From assembly GCA_036380835.1 (NCBI GenBank), contig DASVDZ010000069.1:1-64000 (forward strand): 64,000 nucleotides of DNA, written 5' to 3'. The translations under genes and the position numbers were made by a program. The notes beneath the pieces were generated by a model, which had not been told where the DNA came from, did no database searches, and saw only the letters and a program-made list of their open reading frames with translations. The DNA comes from DASQJL01 sp036380835 (GTDB taxonomy: Bacteria; Eisenbacteria; RBG-16-71-46; SZUA-252). This document shows, piece after piece, positions 1 to 7,527 of the stretch; positions within the stretch are counted from its first letter, which is position 1; each line of letters begins with the position of its first letter.

Positions 1-21
1 ACCGACTCCGGCTTTTCTCTT

Positions 22-981
22 ATGCGACTGGATCGACCGGCTCCGATGGCCATGACCGCAGAAGCCCTCTCCGAAAAGCGTCCGCTCGCCACCGGGAACG
101 ACCGCGATTTCCTCCACCTCTGGCTGCTCCTCAACCCCTTCCGCTACGTCCGGACCACCAGCAAGGCGGAGTTCATCGACAAGCTCGAGTGGATCCTCCG
201 CTGGTCGGTGGCGCTCTGCTTCATCGGCCACGGATTCTGGGGCGCCGTCTCGAAGCCGGAGTGGGTTGGCCTCATCACGCCGATGGGCTTCTCCGAGCGC
301 GCCGCCTGGTTCCTGCTGCCCTACATCGGCTGGGCCGACATCGCGCTGGGTGTCCTGATGATCGCCCGTCCGCGGAGCATCCTCCTCTGGAAGGCGTTCC
401 TATGGGCGTCGTTCACGCCGTTCCTGCGCCCCCTCGCCGGGATGAGCTGGTTCGAGGTTCCCGAGCGCGCTGGGAATTTCGGCATTCCCCTCGCCTTCAT
501 CGTCCTCGCGAGCGGCATGGGCGCTACGAAATCGTGGTGGCGTGGATTCGAGCTCTCCCAGGAGCCCGAGTGGAGGCTGAGCGACGAGACGATCCGCAGG
601 GTGCGCCTCGTCCTCCAGCTCTCGATCGGACTTCTCCTGATGGGCCACGGCGGCCTCGTCGCGATCACCCAGAAGCATCTCTTCGTGAAACACTTCGCGG
701 CGCTGGGAATCACGGCGACGCCGGGATTCCTGGTGGCCTTCGGAGCCTTCGAGGTCGCGTTGGGCGCGATCCTCGCGCTTCGCCCCTCGGTCCCGCTCGT
801 CTGGTTCGTCTTCTTCTGGAAGGTGGCGACCGAGATCCTCCATCCCATCGCGGGGCGTCCGATCGATTTCTTCGAAACCGTCGAACGCTGGGGCGACTAC
901 GGAGGCTGCATCGCGCTCCTTCTCGTCCTCCACTTCACGAATTCGGCCCGGAGCCGCGTCCCCGACAACGCCTCTCCGTAA
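22..981 (+). CDS. DoxX-like integral membrane protein with internal duplication
   Basis: This 319-residue protein is rich in hydrophobic helices and resembles DoxX/DoxD-type membrane proteins, but I cannot assign a substrate. It is built of two similar halves. Residues about 68-160 carry IGHGFWGAV, a GWADIALGVLMIARP segment, WKAFLW and a PLAGMSWFEVPERAGNFG stretch. Residues about 210-305 repeat the order as MGHGGLVAI, GAFEVALGAILALRP, FFWKVATEI and PIAGRPIDFFETVERWGDYG. Each half should give about four membrane segments. The start is uncertain because only 21 bases precede the first ATG, and internal ATGs at 46 and 52 are possible. It lies upstream of the sigma-54 promoter of the next cluster, so it is probably a separate transcript. 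Confidence 0.75.
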   Translation: MRLDRPAPMAMTAEALSEKRPLATGNDRDFLHLWLLLNPFRYVRTTSKAEFIDKLEWILRWSVALCFIGHGFWGAVSKPEWVGLITPMGFSERAAWFLLPYIGWADIALGVLMIARPRSILLWKAFLWASFTPFLRPLAGMSWFEVPERAGNFGIPLAFIVLASGMGATKSWWRGFELSQEPEWRLSDETIRRVRLVLQLSIGLLLMGHGGLVAITQKHLFVKHFAALGITATPGFLVAFGAFEVALGAILALRPSVPLVWFVFFWKVATEILHPIAGRPIDFFETVERWGDYGGCIALLLVLHFTNSARSRVPDNASP

Positions 982-1298
982 GCTGAGATCATCGTTGAGT
1001 TCCTCAACGCGAGCGATGAATTTCTCTACGTTGGCGTAACCCGCACCCCCCCAGTCTCATCACTGTAGCCTTCGGCGCAGGGCATTCCCGAGAGCGCTGA
1101 GATTCTCTACATCCTCCGCTCCAGCCACCGTTGCGCTTCTCCTCGCATCTCCCGTTCGCCACCGTCGCATCTCCGCGCGCCACGACGGATTGCGACGTCA
1201 CCTTCATTCTCGATTCACGCTCGCGGGCGCTTGGCTCGCCGATTGCGATGCACGGGATCGGCGAGTTCAACCACTCGCAGCATGGAAGGGGGTACGTC
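982..1298. other. Intergenic regulatory region upstream of the ferredoxin/NrfD/GcvH cluster
   Basis: No gene is seen here. The region holds a perfect inverted repeat, CGTTGAG-TTC-CTCAACG, at 993-1009, about 240 bp before the sigma-54 promoter. It also holds a wider inverted repeat, CGTCGCA (1163-1169) with TGCGACG (1191-1197). Either could be an upstream activating site for an NtrC-family activator. This is inference; binding sites of the regulator encoded at 7528-8898 are unknown. The first repeat could also act as a weak terminator for the upstream gene, although it has no T-run. Confidence 0.45.
1232..1246 (+). promoter_or_regulatory. Candidate sigma-54 (-24/-12) promoter
   Basis: The sequence TGGCTCGCCGATTGC matches the sigma-54 consensus TGGCACG-N4-TTGC at all fixed positions but one. 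GG at 1233-1234 and GC at 1245-1246 are separated by exactly 10 bases. Transcription would start near 1258, about 41 nt before the ATG at 1299. A sigma-54-dependent activator with an intact GAFTGA motif is encoded in the same cluster, which supports the call. Confidence 0.7.
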
Positions 1299-2000
1299 AT
1301 GGTTCCGATCCTCGTGCTTCTGACCTTCGCCGCCTTCATCGCAGTCGGCATCCTGATGGAGAGGCGGCGTGCCGCGGTGGGGGGTCCGGCTGTCGCGCGG
1401 GCCCCCGGCGCGGTTCCAGATCTTGCCACGGTCATGGAGCCACGGGCTTCGCTCTACCTCCATCCCGGCCATGTGTGGGTGCGCCTCCAGCCCGACGGAT
1501 TCGCCTCCGTGGGAGCCTCCGACTTCGCGACGAACTTCGTCGGCGCGCTGTCGGGGATCGAGCTTCCGGAGGAGGGGAGCCGGCTGCGGCAAGGGGATCC
1601 CGCATGGACGCTCATCTCGGCCCGGCAGCGGCAGCTGACGCAGACGATGCCGCTGGACGGGGAAATCGTCTCGGTGAACCACGCCCTCTCGGGGGACGCG
1701 GATCGGATCCGGCGCTCGCCGGACTCGGACAGGTGGATCCTGAAGATCCGCCCGGCGCGCCTCGAGATGGGGCTTCGCAATCTGTTCCGTGGAACGCTGG
1801 CCGAGACCTGGAAGGAGGTCGCGGAGCTCAGGCTCAACTCGATGTTGAGTCCCGCGCTCGGACGCGTCGCGAACGACGGCGGCGTCTGGGTCGCGAACTT
1901 CGGCGATCAGCTGGACGACGAAACCTGGCTCGCCCTGAAGCGGGATCTCTTCCCGCCGGAGGAGGACGCCACGATGGGCGGCGCCGCGGGCACCGTCTGA
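1299..2000 (+). CDS. Membrane-anchored GcvH-like protein lacking the lipoyl lysine (A)
   Basis: A single N-terminal membrane helix (residues about 2-20, followed by ERRR) anchors a domain with the glycine-cleavage H-protein pattern: HPGHVWVRL, a VGASDFATNFVG block, ELPEEGSRL and PLDGEIVSVN. In true GcvH the lipoylated lysine sits eight residues before the proline of the SPVSGEVVEVN-like strand; here that position is glutamine within SARQRQLTQTMP, so it cannot carry lipoate. Positive residues after the helix suggest a cytoplasmic domain. The ATG at 1299 has GGAAGGGGG upstream and was preferred over longer frames. It is the first gene of the ferredoxin/NrfD cluster. Its role is unknown: it may be a structural or docking subunit. 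Confidence 0.85.
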   Translation: MVPILVLLTFAAFIAVGILMERRRAAVGGPAVARAPGAVPDLATVMEPRASLYLHPGHVWVRLQPDGFASVGASDFATNFVGALSGIELPEEGSRLRQGDPAWTLISARQRQLTQTMPLDGEIVSVNHALSGDADRIRRSPDSDRWILKIRPARLEMGLRNLFRGTLAETWKEVAELRLNSMLSPALGRVANDGGVWVANFGDQLDDETWLALKRDLFPPEEDATMGGAAGTV

Positions 2001-2060
2001 CAACGAACCCTTCGCCGCTTGGTCGCGACGAAGAACCGGAATCGGGAAACGGGAGGGACG

Positions 2061-2957
2061 ATGGATCGCAGGGGCTTTCTCAAGACGCTCGGCCTGGCGG
2101 GAGTGACCGTCGCGTGCCCGAAGGGCGCGGCGGCGGCCCCGCCCGAAGGCGCCGGTGAGGCGTACGGGGTGCTCGTCGATACGACGCGGTGCGTCGGCTG
2201 CAACACCTGCACCTACGCGTGCGCCGAGGCCAACGGCCTTCCCGAGCCGGACGAACCCGAGAACGTCCACGTGACGTCGGAGAACCAGTGGACGGCCATT
2301 CAGAGCTTCAAGACGTCGCGCGGGACGGTTCACGTGAAGCGCCAGTGCATGCACTGCGCGCTCCCGGCGTGCGCCTCGGCCTGCCTGACGCAGGCGATGA
2401 AGAAGTCCGCGGCGGGCCCCGTCGAGTGGCGCGAGGACAAGTGCATGGGGTGCCGCTTCTGCATGATCTCCTGCCCGTTCGACATGCCCAAGTTCGAGTA
2501 CTCGAGCGCGAAGCCGCGGATCCGGAAGTGCTCGATGTGCGCGGACCGGGTCCGGAAGGGGCAGGAGCCGGCGTGCGTCGAGAGCTGCCCGGAAGGGGCG
2601 CTCACGTTCGGAAAGCGGAGCGACCTGCTCCAGATGGCCGAGAAGCGCATCGCGACCGAGCCGGGGCGCTACGTGCCGCAGATCTACGGCGAGCGGGAGG
2701 TCGGCGGAACGAGCTGGCTCTACCTCGCCGGCGTTCCGTTCGACCAGATCGGGTTCCGCACCGACCTGGACAACGAGCCGTATCCGATGCTCACCACCGG
2801 ATTCCTCTACAACGTGCCCGTCGTGCTGGCCGTGGTGCCGCCCTTGCTCCTGGCGTTGAGCAAGGCGACGCGCCGCGCGGCCGGTGAGGACGGCGAGGGC
2901 GAGGGCACCGGAGCGGGCGACACGTCCGACGATGCCCACGAGGAGGCCAAGTCATGA
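2061..2957 (+). CDS. Tat-exported four-cluster [4Fe-4S] ferredoxin subunit (HybA/DmsB-like)
   Basis: This 298-residue protein starts with a twin-arginine signal (RRGFLK, residues 3-8) and carries four clusters of cysteines: C44/47/50/54, C96/99/104/108, C128/131/134/138 and C157/160/172/176. This is the arrangement of electron-transfer subunits such as HybA and NrfC. A hydrophobic segment at about residues 247-270 should anchor it in the membrane, as in HybA. The gene overlaps the NrfD-like gene by ATGA, so the two are likely translationally coupled and form one periplasm-facing complex that passes electrons to or from quinone. No hydrogenase or molybdopterin catalytic subunit is present in this window. 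The ATG at 2061 is preceded by GGGAGGG and begins the Tat signal. Confidence 0.93.
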   Translation: MDRRGFLKTLGLAGVTVACPKGAAAAPPEGAGEAYGVLVDTTRCVGCNTCTYACAEANGLPEPDEPENVHVTSENQWTAIQSFKTSRGTVHVKRQCMHCALPACASACLTQAMKKSAAGPVEWREDKCMGCRFCMISCPFDMPKFEYSSAKPRIRKCSMCADRVRKGQEPACVESCPEGALTFGKRSDLLQMAEKRIATEPGRYVPQIYGEREVGGTSWLYLAGVPFDQIGFRTDLDNEPYPMLTTGFLYNVPVVLAVVPPLLLALSKATRRAAGEDGEGEGTGAGDTSDDAHEEAKS

Positions 2958-4240
2958 TCGCGACGCGTTCCGAGGCGCCGGCCGAGCGCCGTGGCCTCCA
3001 GGGTCTCCTCCGCTTCCTGATCGGGGAGCTCAAGCCCAAGGGCAGTCTCCTCACGCCGTTCAACCTGATCTCGGCGCCGATCATCGTCCTGGCGGCGGTG
3101 CTGCTCGCGATCCGCTTCACGCACGGGCTCGCCTCGATCACGAACCTGTCGCAGGAGTTCCCGTGGGGGCTCTGGAAGGGGTTCAACGTGATCACGGGCG
3201 TCGCCTTCGCGGGCGGCGCGTACGTCGTCACGTTCCTCTACTACGTGCTCCGGCAGGACCGGTACCACTCGATCGTCCGGATCACCGTCCTGAACGGGTT
3301 CCTGGCCTACGTCTTCTACGCGGGCGCCCTGCTCCTCGATCTCGGGCGTCCCTGGAAGGTCATCAATCCGATCATCGGCAATTCGTTCGGCCTGAGCTCG
3401 GTGCTCTTCCTGGTGGCGTGGCACTTCATGCTCTACATGATCGCCGCGTTCCTCGAGTTCTCCCCGGCGGTCGCGGAGTGGCTCGGCATGCGGCGCCTGC
3501 GCCGCACGCTGGCCACGCTCACGCTCGGGGCGGTGATCTTCGGCGTCACCCTCTCGATGCTCCACCAGTCGGGGCTCGGGGCGCTCTTCCTGATGGCCAA
3601 GGGAAAGATCCACCCGCTCTGGTACTCGGAGTTCATCCCGGTCCTCTTCTTCGTCTCGAGCATCTTCGCGGGGCTCTCGCTCGTGATCTTCGAGGGGACG
3701 ATCAGCAAGCGCGCGTTCCGTACGCGGATGACCGACGAACACCACGTCCATCACGACGAGATCGTGCTCGGGCTCTCCAAGGTCTGCGCCGGAACGATGT
3801 TCGTCTACCTGTTCCTCAAGGTGGTCGACCTCGTCCACGGCCAGAAGGTGGGCCTCCTCGACACGCCGATGGGGCACTGGTATCTGCTCGAGGTCCTGGG
3901 CTTCGTCCTGGTGCCGTTCGCACTCTTCACCGAGGCCGTCCGCTGGCGCAACCAGATGCTCTGCCGCGTGGCCGCGGTGCTCACGATGATCGGGATCCTG
4001 CTGAACCGCCTGAACGTCTCGATCATCTCGTTCAAGTGGTACGAGACGGCTCACTACGTGCCGTCGCCCTGGGAGTTCGTGGTGACGCTCGGCGTCGTCT
4101 TCGCCGAGATCTGGGTCTTCCGGTGGATCGTGAATCGCCTTCCCGTGCTGAGCGCGCCGCCTCTGTGGGCCGTGGAAGCCCGCGTCCCGGCGACGCGACC
4201 GGTGCCCGGGGCGGTCCCGGTCCCGACGAGTGAGGCATGA
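2954..4240 (+). CDS. NrfD/HybB-like integral membrane quinone-interacting subunit
   Basis: The 428-residue product has about ten predicted membrane helices and the overall pattern of HybB in the NrfD/PsrC family. These proteins exchange electrons between a partner ferredoxin and the quinone pool. Recognisable stretches include PWGLWKGFNVITGVAFAGG near the second helix and SMLHQSGLGALFLMAKGKIH in the middle. It overlaps the ferredoxin gene by 4 nt upstream and the second GcvH-like gene by 4 nt downstream, so the complex is tightly coupled. Family membership is clear. Whether the complex reduces or oxidises quinone, and which catalytic partner it serves, cannot be told from this window. Confidence 0.92.
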   Translation: MIATRSEAPAERRGLQGLLRFLIGELKPKGSLLTPFNLISAPIIVLAAVLLAIRFTHGLASITNLSQEFPWGLWKGFNVITGVAFAGGAYVVTFLYYVLRQDRYHSIVRITVLNGFLAYVFYAGALLLDLGRPWKVINPIIGNSFGLSSVLFLVAWHFMLYMIAAFLEFSPAVAEWLGMRRLRRTLATLTLGAVIFGVTLSMLHQSGLGALFLMAKGKIHPLWYSEFIPVLFFVSSIFAGLSLVIFEGTISKRAFRTRMTDEHHVHHDEIVLGLSKVCAGTMFVYLFLKVVDLVHGQKVGLLDTPMGHWYLLEVLGFVLVPFALFTEAVRWRNQMLCRVAAVLTMIGILLNRLNVSIISFKWYETAHYVPSPWEFVVTLGVVFAEIWVFRWIVNRLPVLSAPPLWAVEARVPATRPVPGAVPVPTSEA

Positions 4241-4935
4241 CCATGGAAACGCTCGTGAGGGATCCGTTCGCGTCGAAGGGGATCGAGTACCTGCTGGTGC
4301 TCGCGTTCCTCGCTCTCTTGCCGCTCTACTGGCGCTACCTGAACGGCGTGCCTCGTCTCGCCGCGCTTCGCGTGCCCGTGGGAGAGCGACGGGTGCTGAG
4401 CGGCTGGTTCCGCCTCCCGGAGGCGGCGTCCTTCCATCCCGGCCACACGTGGGCGGTGCCGGTCCGGCCCGGCCGCGTTCGGATCGGGGTGGACGACTTC
4501 GCGCAGAAGCTCCTGGGCGCCGCCCAGGCGGTCCGGCTGCCCGACGTCGGAACCCGGCTCGTCGGCGGAGCGCCCGGCTGGACGCTCGACGTCGAGAACC
4601 GCGCCTTCGATCTTCCAGCCCCGCTGGCGGGGCGGGTGGTCGCGCGGAACGAGTCCGTGCTCCGGCGGCCCGGCCTGCTCAACGAAGACCCGTACGGAGC
4701 CGGCTGGCTCCTCGAGCTGGAGGTGCCGGCGTGGCGTTCCGGCCTGGGCTCGCTGCTCCATGGGGATCGGGCCCACGCGTGGCTCGCGAGGGCGGAGGAC
4801 GCGCTCCGGCTCAGGATGAGCCCCGAGGTCGGCGCCGTGCTACAGGACGGCGGCGTCCCGGTGCCCGGAATCGCCCGGGCGCTCTCGGCCGACGAGTGGG
4901 AACGCCTGGCCCGCGAGCTCCTGGATCCGAAGTGA
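4237..4935 (+). CDS. Membrane-anchored GcvH-like protein lacking the lipoyl lysine (B)
   Basis: The protein has 232 residues, with a membrane helix at about residues 15-34 (IEYLLVLAFLALLPLYW) followed by a GcvH fold: HPGHTWAVPV, IGVDDFAQKLLG, RLPDVGTRL, APLAGRVVARN and LLNEDPYGAGWLLELEV. The last is almost the textbook H-protein signature. The lipoylation position, eight residues before the APL proline, is asparagine in VENRAFDLPAP, so no lipoyl group is expected. It overlaps the NrfD-like gene by ATGA; a second ATG at 4243 is an alternative start. Together with the genes at 1299 and 4979 it makes three such proteins in one operon. Confidence 0.85.
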   Translation: MTMETLVRDPFASKGIEYLLVLAFLALLPLYWRYLNGVPRLAALRVPVGERRVLSGWFRLPEAASFHPGHTWAVPVRPGRVRIGVDDFAQKLLGAAQAVRLPDVGTRLVGGAPGWTLDVENRAFDLPAPLAGRVVARNESVLRRPGLLNEDPYGAGWLLELEVPAWRSGLGSLLHGDRAHAWLARAEDALRLRMSPEVGAVLQDGGVPVPGIARALSADEWERLARELLDPK

Positions 4936-4978
4936 GCGGGGCGAGGACCCGCCAAGGTTTCGAAAGGGGGAATCCGAA

Positions 4979-5737
4979 ATGAAGCCCGCGCCGGATCACG
5001 AGAGCGACTTCCCCGTCCTCCCCAAGTCCTCGATGCCCTGCGTCTGGATGCAGGCCGGCCTACTCACGTACCGGATCTGCGACTGGAACTACGAGTGCGA
5101 GCGATGCCCCCTGGACGCCGCGATGCGCGGCGTCGCGTTCACGCCCGCCGTCGCCCAGGCCGCGGCGGCGGACCCCGTGCCGGCGCCGATCCTGAGCCCC
5201 GCGATCCCCGACGACCGCCGGTACCACCCGACGTGCGGATGGGTGGCCGCCGCGGGCGAGGGCCGGCTCCGCTGGGGGCTCGACCAAGTCACGGCCCATC
5301 TCCTCGATCGCATCACGTCGGTCGTCCTGCCGGCGTCCGGGACGCGCCTCGAGCAGGGGCGCATCGCGTCATGGCTGGTGGACGGCGGAGAGCTGGTCCC
5401 CCTCCGCTCGCCGGTGTCCGGAACGGTGGTCCACACGAACCAGGCGGCGCAGCGGGATCCGGCCCTCGTCACGGCCTCGCCCTACGAGGCGGGCTGGCTG
5501 GTGGAGCTGGAGAACGACCGCCGCCTGGAGGAGGTCCCGGGGCTCTGCGACGCCGCGGCGCGCGCCGAGACGGCCGGCCGCCAGATGGAGCGCCTCCGCG
5601 ACGCCGTGCGGCGCCGCCTGCAGGGGGTTCCCGGGATCGGGCCGACCGCCGCCGACGGGGGAGAGCGGATCACCGACCTCAGGCGGATGCTCGGCGCCCG
5701 CCGCTACCACCGCCTCGTCCTATCCATCCTCCGTTGA
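4979..5737 (+). CDS. Soluble GcvH-like protein with N-terminal Cys cluster, no lipoyl lysine (C)
   Basis: This 252-residue protein lacks a membrane helix. Residues about 20-50 hold a cysteine-rich segment, CVWMQAG then ICDWNYECERCPLDAAMRG, which could bind metal or an Fe-S cluster. A GcvH-like domain follows: HPTCGWVAAAGEGRLRWGLD, LPASGTRLEQG, SPVSGTVVHTN and SPYEAGWLVELEN. Glycine occupies the lipoyl-lysine position. AAGGGGG precedes the ATG. It is the last gene of the electron-transfer part of the cluster and is followed by a hairpin and then the sensor kinase. A role in signalling between the membrane complex and the kinase is possible but unproven. Confidence 0.8.
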   Translation: MKPAPDHESDFPVLPKSSMPCVWMQAGLLTYRICDWNYECERCPLDAAMRGVAFTPAVAQAAAADPVPAPILSPAIPDDRRYHPTCGWVAAAGEGRLRWGLDQVTAHLLDRITSVVLPASGTRLEQGRIASWLVDGGELVPLRSPVSGTVVHTNQAAQRDPALVTASPYEAGWLVELENDRRLEEVPGLCDAAARAETAGRQMERLRDAVRRRLQGVPGIGPTAADGGERITDLRRMLGARRYHRLVLSILR

Positions 5738-5755
5738 GGGGCGCCGCACCCCCTC
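5736..5755 (+). terminator. Possible weak terminator hairpin after the GcvH-like gene C
   Basis: GAGGGG (5736-5741) can pair with CCCCTC (5750-5755), overlapping the stop codon, and is followed by CTTTGG. The U-tract is poor, so read-through into the kinase gene is likely. Confidence 0.35.
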
Positions 5756-5835
5756 CTTTGGGATAGCTGCGACTCCGGGCCGCCGGGGGGTACGATTCAT
5801 TCGTCCTACTCCTCGGAAATCGGAAGGTCGCGGCC

Positions 5836-7527
5836 ATGGCTGAGCCGGGTCCCAAATCCCGCATCGCGAACCGAGCCAGGTCCCTCCTGGGCTCCATCAG
5901 CCTCCGTCTGTTCCTCGCCCTGGCCGCGGTGATCGTGGTCTCGTTCGCGCTCTACGCCTGGGTGGGATTCCGCGCGGCGTCCCGGCAGTACGAGCGGGCG
6001 CTCCACGAAGGGGCCGGGCGTTTCGGCGACCTGATCCAGCAGTCGACCCACTACGCGATGCTCCGGAACCGGAAAGAGGAGGTCCACCGCGTCATCCAGG
6101 CGATCGCCGGCGCCCCGGACGTGGAGGGGATCCGGATCTACGACAAGAACGGCCGAATCATCTACTCGGCCGACTCCACCGAGACGGGCACGAGCGTCGA
6201 CCTGACCGCCGAGGCGTGCGTCAGCTGCCACGGGCAGGGGACGCCGCTCCGGGCGGTGCCGGCCGGCGACCGGGTGCGGATCTTCAACGGTCCGCACGGC
6301 CGCGTGCTCGGCGTGATCGACGCCATCGAGAACGAGCCCGAGTGCTCGAACACCGGTTGTCACGCCTCCCCCGCGCGACAGAGCGTCCTCGGCGTCCTCG
6401 ACGTGCGGATGTCGCTCGCGAAGCCCGACGCCCGATTGGCGCTCGCGCGCCGCCAGGCGATCGCGGCGGCGGCGGCGGCGACCGTGCTGGCCGGCCTCGT
6501 CTCGGCGCTCTTCATCTTCCGCGTGGTGCAGCGGCCGGTGCGCCGGCTGATCGCGGGCGCCGAGCAGGTCGCCGCGGGCCATCTGGACGCCGAGATCCCG
6601 GTCGAGGGAAGCGACGAAATCGCCCAACTCGCGGTGGCGTTCAACGAGATGACCCGGGAGCTTCGCCAGGCGAGGTCGGAGGTGACGCGCTGGTCGGGCC
6701 AGCTCGAGACGCGGCTTCAGGAGAAGGCGGCGGAGCTGACCCGCACCCAGCGGGAGATCGCGCACATGGATCGAACGGCCTCCTTGGGCAAGCTCGCGGC
6801 GACCGTCGCCCACGAGCTCAACAACCCGCTCGCGGGGATCCTCAACTACGCGAAGCTCGTCTCCCGGACCCTCCGGGAAAGCTCGGTGACGATTCCGGAG
6901 GCCAAGGAGATCGACGGCTATCTCTCGCTCATCCAGAAGGAGGCGGACCGGAGCGGCGTCATCGTGCGGAACCTCCTCATGTTCGCGCGCAAGAACGGCG
7001 TCTCGTTCGGCCCGCACGCGCTGAATCCGATCGTGCAGCGCGCGCTCATGCTGGTCCGGCACCACATCGAGGTGTCGGGGATCCGTCTCGACGTCGCGCT
7101 CCTGGAGGGGGACGATCGCCTCGTCTGCGACTCCGATCAGATCGTCCAGGCGCTGGTCGCGCTCCTCGTGAACGCCGTGGAGGCCATGCCCCAGGGAGGC
7201 ACGCTCCGGGTCGAGGTCACCGCGATCGACGGGTCGCTCCGGCTGACCATCGCCGACACGGGAATCGGAATCCACCCCGACACCCTGCCGAGCATCTTCG
7301 AGCCGTTCTTCTCGACCAAGGACCGCCAGGAGGGGGTCGGCCTGGGCCTCGCGGTGGTCCACGGAATCGTCCGGCGGCACGAGGGCCGGATCGACGTGGA
7401 GTCCGAAGTGAATCGAGGCACGAAGTTCAAGATCACGCTGCCGCGCAAGCCGGCGCGGGCGAGCGAGGGGGAGGGCGCCGCGGAGGCGCCCGCCCTGTCT
7501 GACGCCGGCTCGGGGAGGCCCGCCTAG
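5836..7527 (+). CDS. Sensor histidine kinase with periplasmic c-type haem motifs
   Basis: The 563-residue kinase has two membrane helices (about 22-45 and 208-230) bracketing a periplasmic sensor. That sensor contains CVSCH (128-132), a classical haem c motif, and CSNTGCH (170-176), a CX4CH variant. A HAMP domain follows, then an H-box with His326 in AHELNNP, and a HATPase region with N, G1 (DTGIGI) and G2 (GVGLGL) motifs. Haem sensing of redox state, NO or another ligand is the natural inference. The gene ends immediately before the ATG of the NtrC-type regulator, so the two form a cognate pair that probably controls the sigma-54 promoter at 1232-1246. Confidence 0.92.
   Translation: MAEPGPKSRIANRARSLLGSISLRLFLALAAVIVVSFALYAWVGFRAASRQYERALHEGAGRFGDLIQQSTHYAMLRNRKEEVHRVIQAIAGAPDVEGIRIYDKNGRIIYSADSTETGTSVDLTAEACVSCHGQGTPLRAVPAGDRVRIFNGPHGRVLGVIDAIENEPECSNTGCHASPARQSVLGVLDVRMSLAKPDARLALARRQAIAAAAAATVLAGLVSALFIFRVVQRPVRRLIAGAEQVAAGHLDAEIPVEGSDEIAQLAVAFNEMTRELRQARSEVTRWSGQLETRLQEKAAELTRTQREIAHMDRTASLGKLAATVAHELNNPLAGILNYAKLVSRTLRESSVTIPEAKEIDGYLSLIQKEADRSGVIVRNLLMFARKNGVSFGPHALNPIVQRALMLVRHHIEVSGIRLDVALLEGDDRLVCDSDQIVQALVALLVNAVEAMPQGGTLRVEVTAIDGSLRLTIADTGIGIHPDTLPSIFEPFFSTKDRQEGVGLGLAVVHGIVRRHEGRIDVESEVNRGTKFKITLPRKPARASEGEGAAEAPALSDAGSGRPA

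Noticed and set aside
4237..5737. GcvH-like genes as part of a glycine cleavage system
   Set aside because: No gcvT or gcvP genes are near, all three lack the lipoyl lysine, and two have membrane anchors.
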